A DNA stretch of 32,691 nt, taken from assembly GCA_003978565.1 (NCBI GenBank), contig QNZC01000062.1:1-32691 (forward strand). The letters are read 5' to 3'. Source of the DNA: Persephonella sp. (GTDB lineage Bacteria > Aquificota > Aquificia > Aquificales > Hydrogenothermaceae). Below are positions 25,418 to 32,691 of this stretch, in pieces. The notes under the pieces were generated by a model. That model did not search any database, was not told the origin of the DNA, and worked only from the letters and a program-made list of their open reading frames with translations. Within the stretch, counting starts at the first letter, position 1, and each line of letters begins with the position of its first letter. A program made the translations under genes and the position numbers.

Positions 25418-25648
25418 ATGAAGAAGAAAGGCATTAAAGAATACTTTTATGCATTTATTACTTTATTTTTCCTCTCTTTATCTATATTTGTTATTTTCCT
25501 AACAATTCCCTTTATCTTCCATAAACTTATCTTTAGTCAAATTTTTGTTTATAAATTCCAGTTTTTATTTGTAATACTATTTTGGCTATCTGTAGTTGCA
25601 ATTTTGTGGAGTATAAAGATATTAACAATCATAAAAAAGCAGTTTTAA
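25418..25648 (+). CDS. Small two-helix membrane protein
   Basis: 76 residues: a basic N-terminus, a hydrophobic stretch at about 10-34, a short turn with Lys and His, a second stretch at about 44-68, and a basic end. This fits an inner-membrane hairpin with both ends in the cytoplasm. It starts 2 bases after the lipoprotein stop without a clear ribosome binding site, so translation may be coupled. No family recognised. Confidence 0.5.
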   Translation: MKKKGIKEYFYAFITLFFLSLSIFVIFLTIPFIFHKLIFSQIFVYKFQFLFVILFWLSVVAILWSIKILTIIKKQF

Positions 25649-25675
25649 AGACTGACTGACAGGCACTTTATTGAT

Positions 25676-25705
25676 TTGCCAATTTTAAAGAAAATCATTT
25701 ATACT
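25676..25705 (+). promoter_or_regulatory. Promoter for rpmI-rplT-pheS-pheT
   Basis: TTGCCA (25676-25681) and TATACT (25700-25705), each one base from consensus, are separated by 18 bases. The predicted start is near 25712, giving a leader of about 50 bases before rpmI. Confidence 0.5.
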
Positions 25706-25761
25706 AATGTGTCTGAATTTAAACTTTTAGTTTATACAATCTAAAGGAGGGAATTTTTATT

Positions 25762-25965
25762 ATGGCAAAGAAGATGAAGACAAATAAAACTGCAGCTAAA
25801 AGGTTTAAAGTTACTGCAAAGGGCAAGATAAAGTATTGGAAAGGTGGAGTTTCTCACTACAACACTAAAAAAACTAGAAAGAGAAAGAGACAGGGAAGAA
25901 AGGCTCAGTATGTGCCAGAAAATTTAGTTGATAAAGTCAAAAAATTAATACCTAATATGGTTTAA
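25762..25965 (+). CDS. rpmI: 50S ribosomal protein L35
   Basis: 67 residues, strongly basic, normal for L35. The opening AKKMKTNKTAAKRFKVTAKG and the later HYNTKKTRKRKRQ are the family signature. AAAGGAGG (25743-25750) precedes the ATG. In most bacteria infC lies just before rpmI; here it does not, and the gene has its own promoter. rplT follows after 28 bases. Confidence 0.96.
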   Translation: MAKKMKTNKTAAKRFKVTAKGKIKYWKGGVSHYNTKKTRKRKRQGRKAQYVPENLVDKVKKLIPNMV

Positions 25966-25993
25966 AACTGAAAAAAATTGGAGGTAGAAATAG

Positions 25994-26365
25994 ATGAGAG
26001 TTAAAGGACCATCTTCAAAAAAACATAAGAAAAAGATATTAAAGTTAGCAAAAGGTTATTATGGGCAGAAAAGCAGAGTTTACAGAAGAGCTAAGGAGCA
26101 GGTTTTAAGGTCTTTACAGTATGAGTATAGAGATAGAAGATTAAGAAAGAGAGAATTTAGAAGATTGTGGATAACAAGAATAAACATTGCCGCTAGACTA
26201 AACGGTTTATCTTACAGCCAATTTATGCACGGATTAAAGTTAGCTGGAATAGAGCTAAATAGAAAAGTTTTAGCAGATATGGCTGTAAGCGACCCTGAAG
26301 GTTTCAAAAAATTAGCTGAAATATCTAAGGCTAAATTAGAGGAAAAACAGACGGCAAATGTATAG
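25994..26365 (+). CDS. rplT: 50S ribosomal protein L20
   Basis: 123 residues, normal for L20, with a long basic N-terminal extension ([28 protein letters not shown]) and the globular [20 protein letters not shown] region. L20 binds 23S rRNA in early 50S assembly and in several bacteria represses its own operon by binding the leader; whether that happens here cannot be told. GGAGGT (25981-25986) lies 7 bases before the ATG. Confidence 0.97.
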   Translation: MRVKGPSSKKHKKKILKLAKGYYGQKSRVYRRAKEQVLRSLQYEYRDRRLRKREFRRLWITRINIAARLNGLSYSQFMHGLKLAGIELNRKVLADMAVSDPEGFKKLAEISKAKLEEKQTANV

Positions 26366-26399
26366 AACTTTATAAACAAATGTAGGGCAGGTGTAGGTT

Positions 26400-27425
26400 G
26401 TGGGCTTAAAGGAAGATTTACTAAAGTTAAAGGAAGAGGCTAAAAAACTTATAGAAGAGGCTAAAGATAAAAATTCATTAGATAAGATAAAAGTTAAATT
26501 TTTAGGAAAAAAGGGGGAAATAAAACAGGTTTTAAAAAGTTTAGGGAAACTCTCTCCTGAGGAAAGGAAAGATATAGGTAAGGTAGCTAATCGGATAAAA
26601 GAGGAGATAGAAGGCTTATTAAAGGATAAATTAGCCTATATAAAGAGAATTGAACTGGAAAGGGAATTAAGGGAAAACAGAATAGATATAACTCTACCTT
26701 CCCATTGGATAGAGACAGGACATCAGCATTTAATAACTAAAACATTGCAGGAGGTAGTTGATATTTTCATATCTATGGGCTTTTCCGTTGCTGAAGGTCC
26801 TGAAATTGAAAGGGAAGATTATAACTTTGACATGTTAAATATCCCTAAAGACCATCCTGCTAGAGATATGCAGGATACATTCTTTATAAATAAAGATGGG
26901 TATGTTTTAAGAACCCACACCTCACCTGTCCAAATAAGAACAATGTTAACTGAAAAACCACCTATAGCAATTGTTGCACCGGGAAGAGTTTACAGAAAGG
27001 ATATGGACCCTACCCATACTCCTATGTTTCATCAGATAGAAGGTTTACTTGTTGATAGAAATATCACATATAGAGATTTAAAAGGAACATTACAAAAATT
27101 CTTACAGGAAGTTTTTGGGAAGGATACCAGAATAAGATTAAGACCTAGCTATTTCCCATTCACAGAGCCTTCCTTTGAGGTTGATATAAGCTGTAGTATG
27201 TGTGATGGTGAAGGTTGTAGAGTTTGTAAAGGAGCTGGATGGTTGGAAATATTGGGAAGTGGTATGGTTGACCCAAATGTTTTTGAAGCTGTAGGGATTA
27301 ATCCAGAGGAATATTCAGGTTTTGCTTTTGGTCTAGGAGTTGAAAGAATAGTGATGCTTAAATACAGAATTCCGGATATTAGATTATTCTACTATGGAGA
27401 TATGAGATTTATAAAACAATTTTAA
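26400..27425 (+). CDS. pheS: Phenylalanine-tRNA ligase alpha subunit
   Basis: 341 residues, normal for PheS. An N-terminal coiled coil (about 1-85) is followed by the class II core: motif 1 around FSVAEGPEIE, motif 2 around RVYRKDMDPTHTPMFHQIEG, and motif 3 FGLGVERIVMLKYRIPD. A four-cysteine CSMCDGEGCRVCKGAGW stretch lies before motif 3, as in many bacterial PheS proteins. The GTG start at 26400 is the only one fitting; upstream ATG and GTG codons run straight into stops. pheT follows after 24 bases. The two subunits form an (alpha-beta)2 enzyme. Confidence 0.96.
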   Translation: MGLKEDLLKLKEEAKKLIEEAKDKNSLDKIKVKFLGKKGEIKQVLKSLGKLSPEERKDIGKVANRIKEEIEGLLKDKLAYIKRIELERELRENRIDITLPSHWIETGHQHLITKTLQEVVDIFISMGFSVAEGPEIEREDYNFDMLNIPKDHPARDMQDTFFINKDGYVLRTHTSPVQIRTMLTEKPPIAIVAPGRVYRKDMDPTHTPMFHQIEGLLVDRNITYRDLKGTLQKFLQEVFGKDTRIRLRPSYFPFTEPSFEVDISCSMCDGEGCRVCKGAGWLEILGSGMVDPNVFEAVGINPEEYSGFAFGLGVERIVMLKYRIPDIRLFYYGDMRFIKQF

Positions 27426-27449
27426 TTCTTTGTAAAAAGGAGAAAGGAT

Positions 27450-29867
27450 GTGAAAGTTCCGTATAGCTGGATAAAAGAATTTGTGGATATAGATAAATCT
27501 GCAGAGGAAGTTGTTGAGAAATTAAATGAAACTGGACTTGAGGCTACAGTTGAAACATTTGGGGAGTATATACCGAACATAATAACCGTAAAAGTTTTAT
27601 CTGTTAAAAAACATCCTGAAAAGGATAGACTATATATATGTGAAGCTACAGATGGAAATAAAACTTATCAGATAATAACCGGTGCAGATAATGTTAAAAA
27701 GGACAGTATTGTATTACTTGCCCAAATTGGAGCTGATATAAAGGGAATAACAATAAAAGAGAGAAAGTTTGGAAGTTATACATCAGAGGGAATGTTTTTA
27801 TCTTTAGAGGAGTTAGGTTTAGCTGATAATGCCGATGGAGTTTGGTTATTGCCACCGGATACACCTGTAGGAGTTGACGGTAGTAAACTTTTAGGTTTAG
27901 GAGAAGAAAAATTAATAGAGATAGATATAACTCCAAACAGAGGAGATGCTCTAAATGTAAAAGGGCTAGCGAGAGAGATAGGGGCTATATTCAATATAAA
28001 GAGAAAAGAGAAGAAAACAGATATTAAGATTTTAAACAGGTTAATACCAAATATCTCTTTAGAAACAGATAAATGTTATAGATACAGAGGAATAGTTATT
28101 AATAATGTGGAAATTAAACCTTCAAGTTTGGAAGTTCAGTTAAAACTTATAAAATCAGGACAGAAACCTATAAACAATGTTGTAGATATAACCAACTATA
28201 TCCTTCTACAGGAAGGACAACCTTTACATGCATTTGATTTAGATAAAATAGAAGGAAAGATAACTGTAAGAAATGCAAAAGATGGTGAGAAATTTTTAGC
28301 TTTAGATGGAAATGAATACAGTTTAAAGAGTGATGATATAGTGATAGCAGATGAGAATGGAGTTATAGCTTTAGGAGGTATTATAGGAGGAGAAACAACA
28401 AAAGTTGATGAAAATACTAAAAATATACTTCTTGAGGCAGCTAACTTTGATTATATCTCTATAAGAAAAACTTCTAAAAGATTAGCCATAACAACAGAAA
28501 GCTCATACAGATTTGAAAGAGGTATTGATGTAGAGAGCTTACCTGAAGCTGAAAACAAAGCAGTAGAGATGATTTTAGACCTTGCTGGAAATAACTCAGA
28601 GGTTATGGGAGAAAAAGACATATATCTTTATCCTTATCAACCTAAAGAGATAAAAGTTAGGGAAAGGACAGTTAAAAGAATTATAGGAATAGACATACCT
28701 AAAGAGGAAATAGCAGATATTTTAAACAGATTGGAGATACCAACGGAAACTATAGAAGATGGGACAGTTTCTAAAATACCTGCATTCAGGTCATTAGATT
28801 TAACTAGAGAGATAGATTTAGTTGAGGAAGTTGGAAGACTAAAGGGATTTAATGAGATTGAAGAAAGCTTTCCAAGTATTCCAATAAACACAGATAAAAA
28901 TATCTCTTACTACAAATTTGAAAATAGAACCAGAGATTTCTTTATTGATAACGGTATAAATGAGGTGATAACTTACTCATTTGTAGGAGAGAGAATTTAC
29001 AAATCTTTAAACTTACCTTTACCAGATATTGAGATAACGAACCACTTAACTACAGATTTTAGATTTATGAGAGATAACTTAGCTGTAAGTTTGATACAGG
29101 TTCAAAAGGAAAATTTAAGACATCAGATAAAAGATATTGCAGTATTTGAAATTGGGGAAGTCTTCTTTAATGATTTTGAGGAAATTAGGATAGGTATATT
29201 ACTGAGAGGTGATTTTATAAAAGGATTTAACTTTAAAAAGAATAAAATTTTCTTTACCACAAAAGAGAAATGGAGCTTTTTAGAAGTTAAAGGTTTAATA
29301 GAAAGTTATTTAAAGCTTTTAGGAATAACCGATTTTGAGCTAAAACACTCTGAAAAAACTTACCTTAACCAATATGAAAGTGCAGAGATATTTGTAAGAG
29401 GATTTAATGTTGGATACTTTGGAAAAATTCACCCAGAAGTTGCAGAGAAGGTTGAAATACATAAGGATACATATATAGGAGAGTTAAAACTAAAGTATGT
29501 TTCAAGAAAGTTAAAAGAAAATGCTCTAAAAGATGGTTATTTATACACATACTTTAAGCTAAAGGATACTCCAACATTTAAAGACTTACCTAAATATCCA
29601 TCAGTTAAAAGGGATTTAGCTTTTGAAGTAGATGATACAGTTTCAGTGGAAGAGATATTTAAAGAGTTAGGAAACTCAAGTAAACTTATAGAAAAAATTA
29701 GTCTGTTTGACATATATTATTTAGATGAAAATAGAAAAAGTATTGCAGTATCGGTAGATTTTAGAGACAGAGAAAAAAGTTTATCTGATGAAGAGATAAA
29801 CAGGGAAGTTGAAAGTATAGTTAAAAAACTTAAAGAAAAGATAAAAGGTTTAAAACTTAGAGGTTAA
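27450..29867 (+). CDS. pheT: Phenylalanine-tRNA ligase beta subunit
   Basis: 805 residues, the usual bacterial length. In order: an N-terminal B1/B8 region with an OB-fold tRNA-binding domain (about 40-150), the B3/B4 editing domain (about 210-370, with NVVDITNYILLQEGQPLHAFD), the B5 domain (about 400-470), a class II-like core without catalytic motifs, and the C-terminal FDX-ACB domain (about 710-805, YPSVKRDLAFEVDD). The start is GTG; the overlapping ATG (27448) meets an immediate stop. AAAGGAG upstream supports it. The strand-wide minus ORFs inside are shadows. Confidence 0.97.
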   Translation: MKVPYSWIKEFVDIDKSAEEVVEKLNETGLEATVETFGEYIPNIITVKVLSVKKHPEKDRLYICEATDGNKTYQIITGADNVKKDSIVLLAQIGADIKGITIKERKFGSYTSEGMFLSLEELGLADNADGVWLLPPDTPVGVDGSKLLGLGEEKLIEIDITPNRGDALNVKGLAREIGAIFNIKRKEKKTDIKILNRLIPNISLETDKCYRYRGIVINNVEIKPSSLEVQLKLIKSGQKPINNVVDITNYILLQEGQPLHAFDLDKIEGKITVRNAKDGEKFLALDGNEYSLKSDDIVIADENGVIALGGIIGGETTKVDENTKNILLEAANFDYISIRKTSKRLAITTESSYRFERGIDVESLPEAENKAVEMILDLAGNNSEVMGEKDIYLYPYQPKEIKVRERTVKRIIGIDIPKEEIADILNRLEIPTETIEDGTVSKIPAFRSLDLTREIDLVEEVGRLKGFNEIEESFPSIPINTDKNISYYKFENRTRDFFIDNGINEVITYSFVGERIYKSLNLPLPDIEITNHLTTDFRFMRDNLAVSLIQVQKENLRHQIKDIAVFEIGEVFFNDFEEIRIGILLRGDFIKGFNFKKNKIFFTTKEKWSFLEVKGLIESYLKLLGITDFELKHSEKTYLNQYESAEIFVRGFNVGYFGKIHPEVAEKVEIHKDTYIGELKLKYVSRKLKENALKDGYLYTYFKLKDTPTFKDLPKYPSVKRDLAFEVDDTVSVEEIFKELGNSSKLIEKISLFDIYYLDENRKSIAVSVDFRDREKSLSDEEINREVESIVKKLKEKIKGLKLRG

Positions 29868-29960
29868 AAGGAAGGTTTTTCGCGGTTTGATATAAAGGAA
29901 ATAAAATAGATTAAAATAATAAAAATATTAAAGATAAGATAGTATATAAAAACTATATAA

Positions 29961-29966
29961 TATAAT
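29961..29966 (+). promoter_or_regulatory. -10 element for the structured RNA
   Basis: TATAAT lies in AT-rich sequence 4-7 bases before the first base-paired segment of the RNA (29970). No clear -35 is seen. It places the transcript start at about 29970-29973, agreeing with the folded boundary. Confidence 0.6.
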
Positions 29967-29969
29967 GAA

Positions 29970-30183
29970 CCTGCGGGGTTCGGAGGTGGCTTTATACCAC
30001 AGGGAGCATAGGTTAGCTTCTGGGCTATAGCTAACTTAAAGGGAGCCTTACATCCCAATGTCTCCCGCCGTGGAGCATTGGTGCGGGCACCCACCTTTCG
30101 GGAGGGTCCAGAAAGGACCAGCTCTCTAAACGACCCCGTGGGGCTAAATTCTTTCCTTAAGAATAGGTTAGGCAAACCGCGGG
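29970..30183 (+). ncRNA. ssrS: GC-rich structured RNA, probable 6S RNA
   Basis: A 214-base stretch, far richer in GC than the flanks, with no convincing coding potential on the plus strand. CCTGCGG (29970-29976) pairs with CCGCGGG (30177-30183) to close it. Inside are several stems: GTGG/CCAC (about 29986-30000), AGGTTAGCT/AGCTAACTT, CCAATG/CATTGG, GGTCC-AGAAA-GGACC, CCCC/GGGG and ATTCTT/AAGAAT. Length, a -10 element right before it, and position directly upstream of the 5-formyltetrahydrofolate cyclo-ligase gene fit 6S RNA, which binds RNA polymerase; in proteobacteria ssrS precedes ygfA. The segment from GCCTTA to CACCCACCTT also resembles the 6S 3' half. The many branches are not typical of the 6S rod, so the family call is tentative. 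It lacks the SRP, tmRNA and RNase P signatures. Confidence 0.6.
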
Positions 30184-30205
30184 ACCTTCCATAAATTGGG
30201 AGGTC
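30183..30205 (+). promoter_or_regulatory. Hairpin covering the ribosome binding site of the cyclo-ligase gene
   Basis: GACCTTCC (30183-30190) pairs with GGGAGGTC (30198-30205) across a 7-base loop, one G-U pair included. The second arm holds the GGGAGGT ribosome binding site for the ATG at 30211. The first arm joins the 3' end of the structured RNA, so processing of that RNA could free or trap the site. Confidence 0.45.
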
Positions 30206-30210
30206 AACGA

Positions 30211-30789
30211 ATGACATATAGTCAAATTAAAAATGAGATAAGAAAGAGAATTTTAAAACTTAGAGAAAGTTATCAAGTAAACAAAGAGGATATATATAAA
30301 ATAAAAGAAAAATTTCTATCTCTTTTAGATAAATATAAATCTGAAAGGATACTTTTATACTATCCACATAAAAATGAAATAAACACAATTCCCATAATAG
30401 AGGAACTTCTAAAAAGAAAAAAAACTGTTCTTCTACCTAAAGTTGAAAAAGGTAAAATATTACCTATTTTAATTTCAGATATTTCAAACTTAAAGGTTGG
30501 TTTTGCAGGAATTAAAGAGCCTGAAGGGGAAGTTTTTCCTAAAAATAGTATTGATATAACAGTTGTTCCAGCTGTTGCTTATGACAGGAGAGGATATAGA
30601 CTAGGTTATGGAAAAGGATTTTACGACAGATTTCTGCAGGACTTTAAAAATCTTAAGGTAGGTTTAGCCTACAAATTTCAAGTGTTAGATAAAATACCCT
30701 TTGAAAAACATGATATACCAGTTGATATAATCATAACTCATGAGGAGGTGATAGAAGCGGGGAGAGAAAGAAGCTTTTTAAACAAATAA
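30211..30789 (+). CDS. fthC: 5-formyltetrahydrofolate cyclo-ligase
   Basis: About 192 residues, normal for the YgfA/MTHFS family. It converts 5-formyltetrahydrofolate with ATP to methenyltetrahydrofolate. The N-terminal helix (EIRKRILKLRESY) precedes YYPHKNEINT. The signature AYDRRGYRLGYGKGFYDRFL binds nucleotide and phosphate. DIPVDIIIT is the C-terminal motif. The ATG at 30211 follows GGGAGGT; a TTG at 30196 would include that site. It lies 27 bases after the structured RNA with no terminator between. rny follows after 21 bases. Confidence 0.94.
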   Translation: MTYSQIKNEIRKRILKLRESYQVNKEDIYKIKEKFLSLLDKYKSERILLYYPHKNEINTIPIIEELLKRKKTVLLPKVEKGKILPILISDISNLKVGFAGIKEPEGEVFPKNSIDITVVPAVAYDRRGYRLGYGKGFYDRFLQDFKNLKVGLAYKFQVLDKIPFEKHDIPVDIIITHEEVIEAGRERSFLNK

Positions 30790-30810
30790 AAAATTTAAAG
30801 GAGGTAAAAA

Positions 30811-32526
30811 ATGTTAGAAATAATCATAGGAATATCTACTTTAATTGTCGGTGGTGGTGCTGGTTATTTTGCAGGGAAATCGGTTGTAGAAAAAAAGATT
30901 GAAGAAAAAGAAAGAGAATTAAAAGAGAAAGAAAAACATTATAGAGAAGTTTTATCCGAAAAGGATAGAATAATTAACTCTGCAAAAAGTGAGGCTGAAA
31001 AATTAGTTAAAGAGAAGGAAAAGGAAGCAGAGATAAAGGCTCAAGAAATATTAAAGGAAGCAGAATTAAAATCACAGGAGATAAGAAGGGAAGCTGAAAA
31101 ATTAAAGGAACAACAGGAAATACTTATAGAGAAAGAGATACTAAAAAGAAAAAAGGAGTTAGAGGAAGAAATAAAAAGAGAAAGGGAAGAGTTAGCTAAA
31201 CTTCAGAAAAAGTTATCTGAAAGGGAGCTTGAGCTTGAGAAGAAACTGGCTAGACTTGAACATAAGGAAGAAGATTTAGAGAAAAGATTTAATGAACTAA
31301 TGGAAGAAAAAAGAGAAGTAGAGAAACTTAGGGAGGAACTTAGGGAGAAAGAGGCAAAATTAAAGGATGCTGAGGAACAGTATATTTTAGAGTTGCAGAG
31401 AATAGCATCTATGACTAAAGAGGAAGCAAAAGAAGAATTATTTAAAAAGATTGAAGAAGAAGCTAAACTTGAAGCGGTTAGACTTGCAAAGGAGATAGAG
31501 GAGGAGGCTAAAAAAGAAGCTGAAAAAGAAGCTAAATGGACTTTAGTTACTGCTATCCAGAGATTAGCTCCTGAAATAACAACAACTCATAATATATCTG
31601 TTGTAGATTTACCTAGTAATGACTTAAAGGGAAGAATTATAGGAAGAGAGGGAAGAAATATTAGAGCATTTGAGATGGAAACTGGAGTTGATTTAATAAT
31701 TGATGACACACCAGATATTGTAACTATTTCGTCATTTGACCCATTAAGAAGGGAAATAGCTAAACAGTCTCTAGAGAAACTTATTGCAGATGGAAGAATT
31801 CATCCGGGAAGGATTGAAGAAGTTGTATCTAAAGTTAAAGAAGAAATGGATGCTCACATAAGGAAACTTGGAGAGGAAACCTGTTTAGAGCTTGGATTTA
31901 CAGATGTTCATCCAGAACTTTACTACTATATAGGAAAACTTTATTACAGAACATCTTACACTCAAAATGTTTTACTACACACTAAAGAAGTTGCTTACCT
32001 AGCAGGATTGATGGCGGCAGAACTTGGATTAGATGAAAAGGTAGCAAGAAGAGGAGGATTAATGCACGATATAGGTAAGGCTATATCTCATGAGGTTGGT
32101 GGTTCACACTCTAAAGTTGGGGCAGAGTTAGCTAAAAGATACGGAGAACCAGATGTTGTTATAAATGCTATCTTGTATCACCATAATGACGAGCCTGCTA
32201 GATACCCTGAAGCAGTTTTAGTTGCAGCTGCTGATGCACTCTCTGCTGCAAGACCGGGGGCAAGAAGGGAAGCATTACAGTCTTATATAAACAGACTTGA
32301 AAAGATTGAAGCTATAGTAAACTCCTTTGAGAATGTTGAAAAATCTTTTGCTATACAGGCAGGTAGGGAAGTTAGAATAATTGTTAATGCTGAAAAACTC
32401 TCAGATGAGGAAGCTTATCTACTTACGAAAGAAATTGCAAAGAGAATTGAGAAAGAAGTTGAATTTCCGGGACAGATTAAGATTACAACTATAAGAGAAA
32501 GCAGATTTATAGAGGTAGCTAAATAG
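30811..32526 (+). CDS. rny: Ribonuclease Y
   Basis: 571 residues, slightly longer than the typical 520. An N-terminal membrane helix (LEIIIGISTLIVGGGAGYFAG) is followed by a long charged coiled coil (about 25-240), a KH domain (GRIIGREGRNIRAFEMETGVD), and an HD hydrolase domain with the metal-binding His-Asp in LMHDIGKAI and the downstream YHHND and AADALSAARPGARRE. RNase Y is the membrane-bound endonuclease that starts mRNA decay in many bacteria without RNase E. AAGGAGG (30799-30805) precedes the ATG. It is in line with fthC. Confidence 0.97.
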   Translation: MLEIIIGISTLIVGGGAGYFAGKSVVEKKIEEKERELKEKEKHYREVLSEKDRIINSAKSEAEKLVKEKEKEAEIKAQEILKEAELKSQEIRREAEKLKEQQEILIEKEILKRKKELEEEIKREREELAKLQKKLSERELELEKKLARLEHKEEDLEKRFNELMEEKREVEKLREELREKEAKLKDAEEQYILELQRIASMTKEEAKEELFKKIEEEAKLEAVRLAKEIEEEAKKEAEKEAKWTLVTAIQRLAPEITTTHNISVVDLPSNDLKGRIIGREGRNIRAFEMETGVDLIIDDTPDIVTISSFDPLRREIAKQSLEKLIADGRIHPGRIEEVVSKVKEEMDAHIRKLGEETCLELGFTDVHPELYYYIGKLYYRTSYTQNVLLHTKEVAYLAGLMAAELGLDEKVARRGGLMHDIGKAISHEVGGSHSKVGAELAKRYGEPDVVINAILYHHNDEPARYPEAVLVAAADALSAARPGARREALQSYINRLEKIEAIVNSFENVEKSFAIQAGREVRIIVNAEKLSDEEAYLLTKEIAKRIEKEVEFPGQIKITTIRESRFIEVAK

Positions 32527-32620
32527 TTTTTCCTCACTTCTTTTTTTCTTTTTCACTAGATAAATAGATATTTATTTAGAAGAAACGTAAAAGTTTTAAT
32601 TAAAACATTAATCTGCTTAT

Positions 32621-32660
32621 TAGTTTATGGGTTAAAAATTTAGTTTATGGGTTAAAAATC
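32621..32660 (+). repeat. Two tandem copies of a 20-bp unit
   Basis: TAGTTTATGGGTTAAAAATT (32621-32640) is followed directly by a copy differing at the last base (32641-32660). The unit is AT-rich with a GGG core. Just after it, TCTAA-CTA-TTAGA (32674-32686) is a short palindrome. The window ends 5 bases later, so it is unclear whether a larger array follows. Confidence 0.75.
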
Positions 32661-32691
32661 ATTCCCATATAAATCTAACTATTAGAATTTT

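Noticed and set aside
29970-30183. SRP RNA, tmRNA or RNase P RNA
   Set aside because: The SRP GGTCAGG/GGAAGGAAGCAG loop, the tRNA-like ends and tag frame of tmRNA, and the GAGGAAAGTCC core of RNase P are all absent.
29864-30217. Minus-strand 117-residue ORF across the structured RNA
   Set aside because: It has no recognisable family pattern over the GC-rich part, runs opposite to the flanking genes, and coincides with the stem-rich RNA; such shadow ORFs are common over RNA genes.

Overview
The window is an AT-rich, gene-dense bacterial chromosome segment. The gene set is typical of a Gram-negative thermophile with compact operons: lpxC (lipid A), ispE (MEP isoprenoid route), bioW (pimeloyl-CoA from free pimelate), speH (small pyruvoyl AdoMet decarboxylase), hemJ, mtaB and RNase Y. 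I infer Aquificota, most likely a low-GC member of Hydrogenothermaceae such as Sulfurihydrogenibium. This comes from gene content and composition only; no search was run.

Layout. (1) 1-1073: the 3' end of folC, a small membrane-protein gene and speH, the last two on the minus strand. (2) 1349-2290: era, followed by a 317-base AT-rich gap with inverted repeats. (3) 2608-4457, minus: surE, a psiE-like gene and bioW. (4) 4727-6296, plus: slyD behind an attenuator-like leader, then lpxC. (5) 6303-14332, minus: a long co-directional run of hisC, nadC (frameshifted here), ispE, tRNA-Gln, panB, mntA, a shortened hepT, hemD, mtaB and an acyl-CoA ligase. (6) 14442-17194, plus: trkA and trkH (potassium uptake). 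(7) 17255-22684: rpsO, pnp and infB. (8) 22697-25648: trpG/pabA, hemJ, a YqiA-like hydrolase and three less characterised genes, including a lipoprotein. (9) 25762-29867: rpmI, rplT, pheS and pheT. (10) 29970-30789: a GC-rich structured RNA directly upstream of the 5-formyltetrahydrofolate cyclo-ligase gene, the arrangement known for 6S RNA (ssrS-ygfA). (11) 30811-32526: rny, then an AT-rich tail with a 20-bp tandem repeat.

Most genes are housekeeping. The accessory event is at 9953-10650. A minimal nucleotidyltransferase/HEPN toxin-antitoxin pair (mntA-hepT) sits between panB and hemD, flanked by two 51-bp direct copies of the panB 3' end. The copies differ at 6 positions, 5 of them silent in the panB frame. 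The hemD-proximal copy still carries a panB stop overlapping the hemD start, so it looks like the resident panB tail left behind when a panB-mntA-hepT segment was acquired. The HepT protein lacks the central part of the family, including the catalytic R-x4-6-H-x-Y motif, as if by a clean in-frame deletion.

Other points for follow-up are the 6S-like RNA and the hairpin covering the next ribosome binding site, the two-state leader of slyD, possible RNA structures around speH, and a one-base frameshift at the start of nadC that may be a sequencing error.
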